Assembly (NCBI RefSeq): GCF_013359945.1
Contig: NZ_JABWCS010000221.1
Coordinates: 248,001-312,000 of the forward strand
Source: Paenibacillus agri
Lineage (GTDB): Bacteria > Bacillota > Bacilli > Paenibacillales > Paenibacillaceae
Reading direction: 5' to 3'
DNA: 64,000 bases
Part shown: in pieces, positions 32,194 through 40,772 of the stretch
Layout: every line of letters starts with the position of its first letter
Position numbering within the stretch: the stretch's first letter is position 1
Notes under the pieces: model-generated
What the model was told of the DNA's origin: nothing
Database searches by the model: none
What the model saw: the letters and a program-made list of their open reading frames with translations, nothing else
Program-made: the position numbers and the translations under genes

Positions 32194-33885
32194 ATGAATG
32201 AGACAGGGTCCTGTATTGTACGTAGGGACCGAACGGTGCTGTTGGATTGCGCTCATCCAAACTCTCAGGCGGCAGGACGGAAATTGGGAGTGTTCGCCGA
32301 GTTGGTCAAGAGTCCGCCAGCTTATCATACTTACCAGATCACACCTTTGACCCTGTGGAATGCAGCGGCTCTTGGGGCTACCGCCGATAACATTATTGAA
32401 CAATTGCATAAGCTCTCCAGATGGGATATTCCAGCGGGATTAGAGGAGGAGATCAGGCTTCTGCTGTCCCGGTATGGAAAATTGACACTACACAGCTCAG
32501 CCCGAGATCCGCGGGATATCGTCCTTAGAAGCGAAGATCCGTTGCTGCTTGATGAGCTGATGGGGGGCAAGGGGCTGGAAGGTATGGAGCTGTGTAGGAT
32601 GGGAGCGCTGGACTTATCCTGCAAGGCGGTGTTTCGGGGAGATTTGAAGCAGGAGCTGACCCGGCTCGGCTATCCTGTTCTCGATTATGCCGGATACCAT
32701 GAAGGACAGGCGCTGCAGGTAAAATGGCGAGATGAGGGAGAGCACGGAATCCCATTCCGGCTGCGGAATTATCAGCAAGAAGCAGTGAAACAATTCCAGG
32801 GTACCGTTGGCAGCGGGGGGAGTGGTGTGGTGGTACTGCCTTGCGGAGCCGGGAAAACGGTCGTTGGCATGGCCGTGCTGGAGGCTCTCCAATGTGAGAC
32901 GCTGATTCTTACCTCCAATACCACCTCTGTCAGGCAGTGGATTGAGGAGTTAGAGCGGTGTACGAATTTGACGGAAGCTGAGATCGGTGAATATTCGGGG
33001 GAAAAGCGTCAGGTGCGCCCGGTAACGGTCGCCACCTATCAGATTCTTACCCACCGCCGTTCCAAAGGCGGACCGTTTCTTCATATGAGTCTGTTCAATG
33101 AACGGAACTGGGGACTGATTATTTACGACGAGGTTCACCTTCTGCCAGCCCCGGTGTTCCGGGCGACGGCAGATATTCAAGCTACACGTCGTCTGGGCCT
33201 GACTGCAACTCTTGTGCGGGAAGATGGACGAGAGGGGGATGTGTTCTCCCTGATCGGGCCGAAGCGTTATGAGCTTCCCTGGAAGGTGCTGGAGCAGCAG
33301 GGCTGGATCGCCTCTGTGGAGTGTACGGAAATGCTGGTCCCGATGAATCCGGAATGGAGGAGGGAGTACACCTATGCGGGGAAAAGGGAGAAGTTCCGGC
33401 TTGCGGCTGTGAATCCAGCCAAGATAGATGCGGCCTCCCGGCTGCTGGAGGCGCATCAGGGGGCGGGTGTTCTGGTCATCGGACAGTATTTAGACCAGCT
33501 GACTCAGTTCTCGGCTGCCCTGGGGGCGCCGCTCATTACCGGGAAAACCCCACAGCGGGAGCGGGGGGAACTGTACGCGGCATTCAACGAAGGCACCCTC
33601 CCCGTGCTGATCGTGTCCAAAGTCGCGAATTTTGCTGTCAATCTGCCGGATGCTTCCGTTGCTATTGAGGTGTCCGGTGCTTTTGGGTCCCGGCAGGAGG
33701 AGGCGCAGCGTCTAGGGCGCATTCTGCGGCCAAAAGCAGGGGAGAACAAGGCGTATTTCTATACGCTGGTGTCCGGGGACAGCCGGGAGCAGGAATTTGC
33801 CCGGCAACGCCGGATGTTCCTGACGGAGCAGGGTTACGAGTATCAGGTGCGGGTCGAACAACAGTCCGGGGAGGAGATAACATGA
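32194..33885 (+). CDS. XPB/Ssl2-family DNA helicase (SF2)
   Basis: Superfamily 2 helicase of 563 residues of the XPB type known from archaea, actinobacteria and eukaryotic TFIIH. Order: N-terminal damage-recognition-like part (1-180), then motif I LPCGAGKTVVG, motif II IIYDEVHLLPAP, motif III LGLTATLVREDGREGDVF containing an RED-type sequence, a thumb-like insert, and the C-terminal helicase core with VLVIGQYLDQL and EEAQRLGRILRPK (motif VI). GGAGGG six bases before ATG 32194 decides the start. Its stop overlaps the next start (ATGA). DNA repair or transcription-linked unwinding is inferred from the family. Confidence 0.9.
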   Translation: MNETGSCIVRRDRTVLLDCAHPNSQAAGRKLGVFAELVKSPPAYHTYQITPLTLWNAAALGATADNIIEQLHKLSRWDIPAGLEEEIRLLLSRYGKLTLHSSARDPRDIVLRSEDPLLLDELMGGKGLEGMELCRMGALDLSCKAVFRGDLKQELTRLGYPVLDYAGYHEGQALQVKWRDEGEHGIPFRLRNYQQEAVKQFQGTVGSGGSGVVVLPCGAGKTVVGMAVLEALQCETLILTSNTTSVRQWIEELERCTNLTEAEIGEYSGEKRQVRPVTVATYQILTHRRSKGGPFLHMSLFNERNWGLIIYDEVHLLPAPVFRATADIQATRRLGLTATLVREDGREGDVFSLIGPKRYELPWKVLEQQGWIASVECTEMLVPMNPEWRREYTYAGKREKFRLAAVNPAKIDAASRLLEAHQGAGVLVIGQYLDQLTQFSAALGAPLITGKTPQRERGELYAAFNEGTLPVLIVSKVANFAVNLPDASVAIEVSGAFGSRQEEAQRLGRILRPKAGENKAYFYTLVSGDSREQEFARQRRMFLTEQGYEYQVRVEQQSGEEIT

Positions 33886-36152
33886 AGGATTTGACGCCCG
33901 ATGCGCTGGAACTGCTCGGCAGACTCTGCGCTGTGTATGGTGGTCAGCCTTTCGAAGAGGGGAAAGAAGAGCAGCTGCGCCCTGCATATCTTAGCCGGGC
34001 GGAGCAGCGGCTGGCGCTCTCCGAGCTGCGCCGGGCCGGGCTGCTTATGGCCCGGCAGAAGCTTTGGGGGGAGAAGCTGTACCATATCCCGGCAGAGGTA
34101 CTGGATGCCGTGTCACTCCACTTCTACCCCTATAGCCCGGCTCCGCTTGCGGCCGGTGATGTAAGCCTGTCGATGGAAGCCGGACCGGGACTGTCCGGTG
34201 AGCTGTTCCGGGCGCTGCTGTTCACCGCCCGGGAAGGACTGCCCGTGACGGCCAAGGGCAGTATTCACAAGAAGCAAGTCAGCCGGCTTGCTGCACAGCT
34301 GTCATTTGGGGACGAGCATCTGCAAGGCCTGACAGCGCTTAGTCTGGACCTGGGTCAAGGCCTTGGGCATGGACGAGGGCATGAGCAACTGCAACGGCCA
34401 GGACAACGGTCAGGATTAGCACGAGAGCAAGGACGAGCATTAGGTCTAGGGCGGGTTGAAGAAAAGAGAGGTGGGCGAGACCAAGGGTTAGGTAAAGACC
34501 AAGTAATCAATCAAGCTATAGACCAAGTCACAGGTCAAGTTAAAGGTCAGGCTACGGGTAAAGCGATAGGCCAAGGCAAAGGCCAGACCGCAGGCCAAAC
34601 CACTGGTACCTATCCTCTTGCTGTGACGGTAATAGTGGATCTCATGCTGAGCCTCGGGCTGATCAGCCCTCAGGAGACGGGCTATATACTGGAGCCGGAA
34701 GTACTGAGGAACTGGCTGCAACTGCCGGAGCCGCAGATGGTCAGCATTCTGTACGAAACGGCAGCCGAACGTTACGGCAGCCGGGAGCCGGTCCAGCAGC
34801 ATTTCCGGCTGCTGATCTCCCGCCAGGACTTTTTGCCCGGCCAGTGGTATGCTCTGGCCGGGGTGCTGGACTGGCTGGCGGCGATGAATCCCGCCGCCTT
34901 GCTTGAGCGGCCAGCTCTGGAAGCGGCCTGTCTCGCTTGGCTGCGCGCTCTGGCCGGCTTTGGCTGGGCCGAGCTGGGCAGCTTGCAAAGCGGGGAGCTG
35001 TGCTTCCGCTGGACGGCCGCCAAGCCCCAGCTACAAAGCATCCGGCCAGCTCCTATGGGTGCTGCGGAAGAAGAGCCTCCGGCGGCTGCCTCTATTGTAC
35101 AGGCACCGCTTCAAGGCGCCCGTCCAGCTCCTTCGGGTGCAGCGGAAGAACAGCCCCTGACGGCTGCCTTTATTGTCCAGCCCGACTTCGAGGTGCTGGT
35201 GCCCCCCGAAGTTCCTTATGCTATGCGCTGGACGCTGGCAGCCTGTGCAGAGCTGCTCCAGTGCGATGTGCTCTGGAGCTTCCGCCTGACCCGGGAGATG
35301 CTGGAGCATGCCGCGGTTCAGGGGATGCCGCCCGGAGAGGTTATCTCCTGGCTGCAGGGCCATACGCCCGGTGGGCTCCCAGAGCAGGTGGAGTATTCAC
35401 TGGAGCAGTGGGGCCGGGGGATCGGCCGTACAGTCATAGAGGATGTCCGGCTCCTGTCCTGCCTCAGTGAAGTAGAAGCAGAGATGATCGCCGCCCATCC
35501 CCGGCTGCAGGACAAGCTCACCCGCCTTGGTCCGCTGCATTTTCTGGTGCAGCGGGAGCAAGAAAAGGACGTGCACCAGGAGCTGGCGGAGGCAGGCCTC
35601 GCGCCGCAAGGAACGATCAATGGGCGGGAGCCGGAGCAGGCGGCGGAGATGCCGCTGTATCACCGGGAAAGGGAAAACACCCCTGCGGCCTATGTTGTGC
35701 CGCCCTGGGAGCAGGGACTGTTGTCTGCGGTGACGGGAAATCCGCTTCGCCATTTACCTCTTGCTGATCCAGAGCTGGAAGCGTCATTCCTCATGGATGA
35801 GGGGCAGGTGCCACCTATGTGGAGCCGGGAATGGCGGGCCTATCATGTCACGACAGCAGAGAAGGTGATGGAGCAGGGATTGCGCTGGGGCGTGAAGGTG
35901 CGTATTTCATTGCAGGAACAGGAATGTCACTTCATTCCTCACCGTATCCAGCGTAATCCATGGCGCGTGACCGGTCATCTGCTGCGGAATCTGGGCCGTG
36001 AAGTGGAAGAAATGGAATTGACAGCATCGGCGTGGAAGGAAATACAGCTTATTCTACCAGCCGCCGCTAGAAATTCCTCTTCTGCTGGAGCAACCGGTTA
36101 TGTTATGATAGAAAAGTCTACTGCTGATGGTAGAACATTAACACAGAAGTGA
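33882..36152 (+). CDS. Helicase-associated partner protein (Helicase_C_3-like), repeat-containing
   Basis: Large protein of 756 residues translationally coupled to the XPB-type helicase. It looks like the helicase-associated family found next to XPB genes in actinobacteria. The winged-helix-like N-terminus (1-60) is followed by the body; segments AFIVQPDFEVLVPPEVP and RLLSCLSEVEAEMIAAHPRL belong to the C-terminal helicase-like domain. No Walker motifs are seen, so it is not itself an ATPase. Two expandable tracts interrupt it: a G-Q-x-x tetrapeptide tract (about 206-241) and a 26-residue duplication (about 388-439). A role as cofactor of the helicase is inferred from coupling. Confidence 0.78.
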   Translation: MKDLTPDALELLGRLCAVYGGQPFEEGKEEQLRPAYLSRAEQRLALSELRRAGLLMARQKLWGEKLYHIPAEVLDAVSLHFYPYSPAPLAAGDVSLSMEAGPGLSGELFRALLFTAREGLPVTAKGSIHKKQVSRLAAQLSFGDEHLQGLTALSLDLGQGLGHGRGHEQLQRPGQRSGLAREQGRALGLGRVEEKRGGRDQGLGKDQVINQAIDQVTGQVKGQATGKAIGQGKGQTAGQTTGTYPLAVTVIVDLMLSLGLISPQETGYILEPEVLRNWLQLPEPQMVSILYETAAERYGSREPVQQHFRLLISRQDFLPGQWYALAGVLDWLAAMNPAALLERPALEAACLAWLRALAGFGWAELGSLQSGELCFRWTAAKPQLQSIRPAPMGAAEEEPPAAASIVQAPLQGARPAPSGAAEEQPLTAAFIVQPDFEVLVPPEVPYAMRWTLAACAELLQCDVLWSFRLTREMLEHAAVQGMPPGEVISWLQGHTPGGLPEQVEYSLEQWGRGIGRTVIEDVRLLSCLSEVEAEMIAAHPRLQDKLTRLGPLHFLVQREQEKDVHQELAEAGLAPQGTINGREPEQAAEMPLYHRERENTPAAYVVPPWEQGLLSAVTGNPLRHLPLADPELEASFLMDEGQVPPMWSREWRAYHVTTAEKVMEQGLRWGVKVRISLQEQECHFIPHRIQRNPWRVTGHLLRNLGREVEEMELTASAWKEIQLILPAAARNSSSAGATGYVMIEKSTADGRTLTQK
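34497..34604 (+). repeat. Degenerate 12-bp tandem repeat inside the helicase partner gene
   Basis: Nine 12-bp units in frame encode DQVI, NQAI, DQVT, GQVK, GQAT, GKAI, GQGK, GQTA, GQTT. Each unit follows a GGnCAnnnnnnn pattern. The tract is probably a disordered linker and prone to length change. Confidence 0.85.
35043..35198 (+). repeat. 78-bp in-frame tandem duplication in the helicase partner gene
   Basis: Two copies (35043-35120, 35121-35198) encode RPAPMGAAEEEPPAAASIVQ and RPAPSGAAEEQPLTAAFIVQ plus flanking residues. The second leads into the conserved AFIVQPDFEVL segment, so the first is likely a later copy. Confidence 0.85.
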
Positions 36153-36162
36153 GTTGAAGTTC

Positions 36163-36603
36163 ATGAGCGTAGCGGAGATTAACACGGTTGACATGGCCGA
36201 AGTGCTGACAAACGCCTATGAATTGGGCGATATGATTAATCAATCCGCTGAAGTGTCGGATTATCTATACTGGAAGGGCCGGGTTGATGCCAACCCGCAG
36301 ATCCAGGCTATGGTTAGAAAGCTCCAAGGCAAGAAGGATCTATTCGAAGAGACCCAGCGGTTCGGGCATTTCCATCCTAACTATCATTCTGCCAAGGATG
36401 AGGTGCTGGCTGTGGAAACCGAGCTGGAACAGTTCGAGGAGGTTGTCCGCTTCAAGACAGCCGAGAAGACGCTGGATGACATGCTGCATTCCATGTCGGA
36501 AGCGATTGCTTTTTCCGTATCGGAGAGCATCAAGGTTCCAAGCAATGATCCGGCGCCGAAGGGCGGCGGCTGTGGCAGCGGCGGGAAGTGCTCCTGCGGA
36601 TAG
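36163..36603 (+). CDS. ylbF: YlbF family protein (RicF-like)
   Basis: YlbF/YmcA family member of 146 residues. In B. subtilis RicF (YlbF) with RicA and RicT binds Fe-S clusters and directs RNase Y to mRNA maturation, influencing competence, sporulation and biofilms. Seen: helical core MAEVLTNAYELGDMI, the SDYLYWKGRVDANP loop, and a C-terminal cysteine cluster GGGCGSGGKCSCG that could be metal-binding. A TTG at 36154 is possible, but ATG 36163 gives the usual N-terminus; ribosome sites are weak for both. The gene order with ylbG is conserved from Bacillus. Confidence 0.9.
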   Translation: MSVAEINTVDMAEVLTNAYELGDMINQSAEVSDYLYWKGRVDANPQIQAMVRKLQGKKDLFEETQRFGHFHPNYHSAKDEVLAVETELEQFEEVVRFKTAEKTLDDMLHSMSEAIAFSVSESIKVPSNDPAPKGGGCGSGGKCSCG

Positions 36604-36638
36604 CGTCAACAGAAGAGAGAGAAAGGTTGGATGAGACT

Positions 36639-36902
36639 ATGTTTCCGGAACGTACAGGATATATTGTTTGGGTCAGCGACGTTAAGGCGGCGCGTAATCT
36701 GGAGAAATACGGCACATTGCATTATGTGTCCCGGAAGATGCATTATGCAGTAATGTATGTTAATTCGGATCGGGCCGAGGAAGTGATGAAGAACGTCCGC
36801 AGACTTTCCTACGTACGGAAGATCGAACGTTCTTACCGTAACGAGCTGAAGACCGAATATACCAGCAACGGACCGGACAAGAGCCGTTATTACGGGCTGT
36901 AA
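36639..36902 (+). CDS. ylbG: YlbG family protein (DUF2129)
   Basis: Small cytoplasmic protein of 87 residues of unknown function, nearly always next to ylbF. Seen: FPERTGYIVWVSDVKAARNL, YVSRKMHYAVMYVN, and SYVRKIERSYRNELKTEY, the DUF2129 pattern. The frame is open further upstream across the end of ylbF, but ATG 36639 gives the family-typical N-terminus. GAAAGG lies about twelve bases before it. A strong terminator follows, ending the helicase-partner-ylbF-ylbG group. Confidence 0.9.
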   Translation: MFPERTGYIVWVSDVKAARNLEKYGTLHYVSRKMHYAVMYVNSDRAEEVMKNVRRLSYVRKIERSYRNELKTEYTSNGPDKSRYYGL

Positions 36903-36916
36903 CTGATGTGATATGG

Positions 36917-36941
36917 ACAGGCGCTATGCGCCTGTTTTTTT
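36917..36941 (+). terminator. Terminator after ylbG
   Basis: ACAGGCGC (36917-36924) pairs with GCGCCTGT (36928-36935), TAT loop, T run to 36941. Confidence 0.88.
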
Positions 36942-37108
36942 GTACGATGATAGAGGTTTATTGGGTCGTCAGCCAAAGATTTTATGGGATACAATAACTT
37001 GCCGTCTTTAATTGGCGGGGAGCTGTGTCCTTTTTACACAGTTTATCTAGATTTAATATATCCTGTGTATGCTGGGGGAAGTCACCCTAGGGAGGAGGTT
37101 TTGAACAT

Positions 37109-38068
37109 ATGTTGCTCCAGATAGGGGATATTGCGGAGCATATCACGCAGATTTCTCCTGCCAGTAAATGCGAGACCGTGGATCATATTTTCAAAAGTGA
37201 TCCCCAGCTTCAGGGAGTGGTCGTGACTGACAACGATTATCCGGTGGCCCTGATTATGAGGATTCGATTCTATCAGCAGATTGGTACCTTGTACGGGTAT
37301 ACATTGTATATGGGAAGACCGGTATCCCTGGTGATGGACAGGGACCCGCTGATTGTGGAATATAAGACACCGATCACCGAAGTGAGCAAGCTGGCCATGA
37401 ACCGGCAGGTAGAGAATCTGTACGACTATGTCATCGTTACACGCGAGGGAAGGATGTTTGGCGCCGTGAGCGTCAGGGATCTGCTGCTGAATTTTGCCGA
37501 AATTCAGGCGATGGCGGCGAGTTTTCTTAATCCGTTAACAGGTCTGCCTGGCAATATGAGCATCAATGAATGTCTGGTCAAATGCCTGCATCAGGAGCGG
37601 TTTAGTGTGCTCTATATTGACCTTGACCACTTTAAGGCCTATAACGATACATATGGCTTCAAGGAAGGCGATCGGATGATTCAGGTAACCGCCGAGATTG
37701 CGAAGCACTGTGCGCTGCGTCTGGAGGGTTTTCTGGGTCATATCGGCGGAGACGATTTTATCGTTATCATAGACAACCATCACTATACCGAGGCTTGTAG
37801 AATCCTCATAGAAGAGTTCGATTTAGCGATTAAAGATTTCTATCATGCACAGCATCTGGCTCAGAAATATGTTCTGACAGAGGATCGCTCGGGGGTTATC
37901 GGGGAAATTCCGCTGGTGTCCATATCTGTTGCGGTGGTAACTAACCGGTTCCGGCAGTTTGATTCCATTGAGGATATTGCCGGGGAAGCCGCACGTATCA
38001 AGAAAAAATGCAAACTGGTGCCTGGCAGCTGCTATGTCGATGATGCAGAGCCTGTACATTTAAAGTAG
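37109..38068 (+). CDS. GGDEF protein with N-terminal CBS pair
   Basis: Probable diguanylate cyclase of 319 residues regulated by nucleotide binding to CBS domains. The CBS pair (about 10-130) shows VVVTDNDYPVALIMRIRFYQQ and LYDYVIVTREGRMFGAVSVRD. The GGDEF domain (about 140-310) shows NPLTGLPGNMSINECL, VLYIDLDHFKAYNDTYGFKEG and active site HIGGDDFIV, so the signature is GGDDF, a permitted variant. The C-terminal part has an extended loop around HHYTEACRIL. AGGAGG precedes the ATG. Activity is likely but the variant and the insert leave a receptor role possible. Confidence 0.88.
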   Translation: MLLQIGDIAEHITQISPASKCETVDHIFKSDPQLQGVVVTDNDYPVALIMRIRFYQQIGTLYGYTLYMGRPVSLVMDRDPLIVEYKTPITEVSKLAMNRQVENLYDYVIVTREGRMFGAVSVRDLLLNFAEIQAMAASFLNPLTGLPGNMSINECLVKCLHQERFSVLYIDLDHFKAYNDTYGFKEGDRMIQVTAEIAKHCALRLEGFLGHIGGDDFIVIIDNHHYTEACRILIEEFDLAIKDFYHAQHLAQKYVLTEDRSGVIGEIPLVSISVAVVTNRFRQFDSIEDIAGEAARIKKKCKLVPGSCYVDDAEPVHLK

Positions 38069-38221
38069 CTTTAGGGTGAGAAGGAACACCAGTCACGGTA
38101 TAAGATATATTACAGGGCGTGAGCCATTCTCCACAACAGAGGTCAAGGATGCTTGTGCAAGCTGCAGCAAATGAGGTAAGATGACAACAATAAGTGCATG
38201 CCTAGACGGTGGAGTGTGATG

Positions 38222-38662
38222 ATGATGCGCGACAAGGGTACGGAACGGTGGGGCACCTATGAGCCCTTCCACATCATGCTGAATGACTACAGGGTCGCAG
38301 ATATTGTGATCACGAATCATGCAAGAAGCCGCTACCTGGACCGGATTAGCGAAGAGGCTGCCGACCCTGGTCAGATATCTGCCTGGTTATGGCAGTGTCT
38401 GAAGCAGAAGCGGATGAGAGCTTATTCCGGCAGTGAGCAGAGCGCGTACCTTATTGATGACGACGTGGTGATCATTGCCGAATTCACGGCGCTGGAGGGT
38501 GAACGAACCGTCTCCGGTCATCCGTTGTATATCATGAACGTCATTTCGTTTCTTGGCGCTCTTTCGAAAGCTCCGGAGCTGCGGGACTTGCAGCAGTACT
38601 ATTCATGGCTGCGTCATTCCCGCCGCATGCAGCTGGCCCGAAAAAGCCGTAAACGAAAATAG
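38222..38662 (+). CDS. Uncharacterised protein
   Basis: Not recognised. About 146 residues, soluble. A central segment IVITNHARSRYLDRISEEA resembles phage or transposon-associated HARxR motifs and is followed by beta strands SAYLIDDDVVIIAEF and HPLYIMNVISFLG. The C-terminus is basic (SRRMQLARKSRKRK), suggesting nucleic-acid or membrane contact. Three consecutive ATGs (38219, 38222, 38225) follow GGTGGAG; the middle one is given. It lies alone between the CBS-GGDEF gene and a LysR gene in the same direction, so cotranscription with the regulator is possible. Confidence 0.65.
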   Translation: MMRDKGTERWGTYEPFHIMLNDYRVADIVITNHARSRYLDRISEEAADPGQISAWLWQCLKQKRMRAYSGSEQSAYLIDDDVVIIAEFTALEGERTVSGHPLYIMNVISFLGALSKAPELRDLQQYYSWLRHSRRMQLARKSRKRK

Positions 38663-38757
38663 CGGGTACAGAAGCAGGGGGCATGCGGCGTAAGCCGCAT
38701 GTCCTTTTTATAACCTGCCAGCAGGACAGAATCAGCATGGACGAAGGAGTTGCAAGC

Positions 38758-39657
38758 ATGAATTTTCATCAGCTGCATATTTTTTATACCGTGTCCGAAC
38801 GGGGCAGCTTCTCAGCGGCTGCACAGACGCTGCATATGACACAGCCTGCGGTCACCATGCAGGTGCAGGCGCTCGAGGACTATTTTGGCACGAAACTGTT
38901 CAATCGCTCCACCAAAAAAATAATGCTGACCGAAGCAGGGCAGACGCTCATACCCTATGCGCTACGTAGCCTTGAACTTATGCGTGAGACCGATCAGGCG
39001 ATGTCGGCATTCACTCATATGCTGGAGGGACGGCTCCAGCTTGGCGCCAGCCTGACTATCGGGGAATATGTCCTGCCCCGGTTACTGGGTCCTTTTGCCA
39101 AGGAATATCCCCACATCTCCATCATGATGAAAGTGATCAACACCACGCAGATCATAGAGGAGATTACGAAGCATCAGTTGAATTTCGGTCTGATTGAAGC
39201 CCCGGTGAATCATCCAGATATGGTGATTGAGCCTGTTTTGGGTGATGAGCTGAAGCTGATTGTACATCGTGGTCATCCGCTGGCTGCAAGGGAAGAGGTC
39301 ACACTAGCGGAAGCGTTGGCCTATCCATTTATATTACGTGAGCAGGGCTCTGGGACACGCCGTGTCATGGAGGAACAGCTTCTGGCCAAAGGCCTCGAAC
39401 CCTCATCGATGAAAATTGTAATGGAGCTGGGCAGCACTGGAGCTGTGAAGTCAGCAGTGGAAGCTGGACTCGGTATCACGATGATCTCCACCTCCTCGGT
39501 GAAGCATGAAGTCACGCTGGGTCTGTTGAAAATTGTGAATATCTCGGACGCGTCCTTTAAAAGGCAGTTCTATGCGATCCATCTCAAATCAACGTTGTTG
39601 CCGATCTCGGCAGTCACGTTCCTGACTTTTTTGCGGGAGCATGCTGGCGAACAATGA
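38758..39657 (+). CDS. LysR family transcriptional regulator
   Basis: DNA-binding regulator of 299 residues. Seen: winged helix-turn-helix MNFHQLHIFYTVSERGSFSA through AAQTLHMTQPAVTMQVQALE, linker helix, and the co-inducer-binding core GASLTIGEYVLPRLLG, LIEAPVNHPDMVIEP, with AGLGITMISTSSV near the C-terminus. Sequence character is close to the CysL/CbbR branch of LysR, but the effector cannot be named. AAGGAG eight bases before ATG 38758 fixes the start. No divergent target gene is adjacent, which is unusual for LysR regulators. Confidence 0.9.
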   Translation: MNFHQLHIFYTVSERGSFSAAAQTLHMTQPAVTMQVQALEDYFGTKLFNRSTKKIMLTEAGQTLIPYALRSLELMRETDQAMSAFTHMLEGRLQLGASLTIGEYVLPRLLGPFAKEYPHISIMMKVINTTQIIEEITKHQLNFGLIEAPVNHPDMVIEPVLGDELKLIVHRGHPLAAREEVTLAEALAYPFILREQGSGTRRVMEEQLLAKGLEPSSMKIVMELGSTGAVKSAVEAGLGITMISTSSVKHEVTLGLLKIVNISDASFKRQFYAIHLKSTLLPISAVTFLTFLREHAGEQ

Positions 39658-39707
39658 CGGGAATACTAGATTAGCAGGAACTTATAACCCTGGAACGGAG
39701 TGGCAGT

Positions 39708-40598
39708 ATGGAAAATGATATAAAGCATAATGAAGACAAGGCGGCGGAGCGTTCGACACTTGCGAGTCGATGTGATCTGCATACGCATACACAGGCTTCG
39801 GATGGCATGCAGCCGCCGGCAGAGAATGTTAGACTGGCTTGGGAGAAAGGGCTTGGCGCGGTAGCGATTACGGATCACGATACCGTGGCAGGCATTACGG
39901 AAGCGCTTCAGGCAGGGAAGGAGTATGGGATCACGGTGGTGCCGGGCGTGGAAATCAGTACTCGTGCCGGTGGCAAGGATATCCACATATTGGGTTATTA
40001 TGTTGATCCGGGCGATGAAAGATTCCTCTCTCGATTGGCTGGACTTAGAGAGACCCGTGACCGGCGTAATGAACAGATTGTGGGCAAGCTGCGAGAGCTG
40101 GGCATTGAGATTACTTTGGAAAAGGTAGTGGCGGGAACCCGGCGAGAGCTGCGTCCAGATGAGAGTGTTGGGCGTCCGCATATTGCCGATGAACTGGTAA
40201 GGCTGGGCGTTGTGCAGAATATGCGGGAGGCCTTTGATAAGTATTTGGCTGAAGGAGCTCTGGCCTTTGTCTCACCGCCGCGTATTTCCCCGGAAGAGGC
40301 CTGTGCATGGATCGGTGAAGCCGGCGGCAAGGCCGTGCTGGCTCATCCGGGACTTTACGGTGATGATGAACTAGTACATAGCATTCTGCAGAAAGGAACT
40401 TTTACCGGTATCGAAGTCTATCATTCGGATCATGGCCGCCAGGAAGAAGATCGTTATTTGACGATGGCACAGGACTATAGTCTAGCAGTGACCGGGGGCT
40501 CGGATTTCCATGGCGAGCGTCAGGGTGTTGTCTTTCACGGTGAACTCGGTAGTGTCAACGTCCCTGTGGATGTACTGGATCAGCTGGGTAGAAGTTAG
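39708..40598 (+). CDS. PHP domain metal-dependent phosphoesterase (TrpH/YciV-like)
   Basis: Polymerase-and-histidinol-phosphatase fold enzyme of 296 residues. Seen: metal ligands in CDLHTHTQASDGM, ITDHDTVAG, PGVEISTR, the HILGYYVD strand, GRPHIADELV, VLAHPGLYG, and final GSDFHGER. E. coli RNase AM (TrpH/YciV) releases nucleoside monophosphates from short RNA 5' ends, and other members are nucleotide phosphoesterases; the substrate here is open. GGAG precedes the ATG. A two-way terminator separates it from rqcH. Confidence 0.9.
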   Translation: MENDIKHNEDKAAERSTLASRCDLHTHTQASDGMQPPAENVRLAWEKGLGAVAITDHDTVAGITEALQAGKEYGITVVPGVEISTRAGGKDIHILGYYVDPGDERFLSRLAGLRETRDRRNEQIVGKLRELGIEITLEKVVAGTRRELRPDESVGRPHIADELVRLGVVQNMREAFDKYLAEGALAFVSPPRISPEEACAWIGEAGGKAVLAHPGLYGDDELVHSILQKGTFTGIEVYHSDHGRQEEDRYLTMAQDYSLAVTGGSDFHGERQGVVFHGELGSVNVPVDVLDQLGRS

Positions 40599-40669
40599 AA
40601 CCTGAGCATGTTCATGGTAAAAGAATTCCCTGGCTCCTGCTACAGCCGGGGTCATACGCAATAAATAGA

Positions 40670-40723
40670 AGAGCCTCCCGCCCATCCGGATAATGTCGGA
40701 AGATGGCAGGAGGCTCTATTTTT
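40670..40723. terminator. Bidirectional terminator between the PHP gene and rqcH
   Basis: AGAGCCTCC (40670-40678) pairs with GGAGGCTCT (40709-40717), with a further GCC..ATC / GAT..GGC inner pairing. T6 follows at 40719-40724. Confidence 0.85.
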
Positions 40724-40772
40724 TATGACATGCGCTGTTTCTTGAGAATCTTTACATATGCATCTCTTACAA

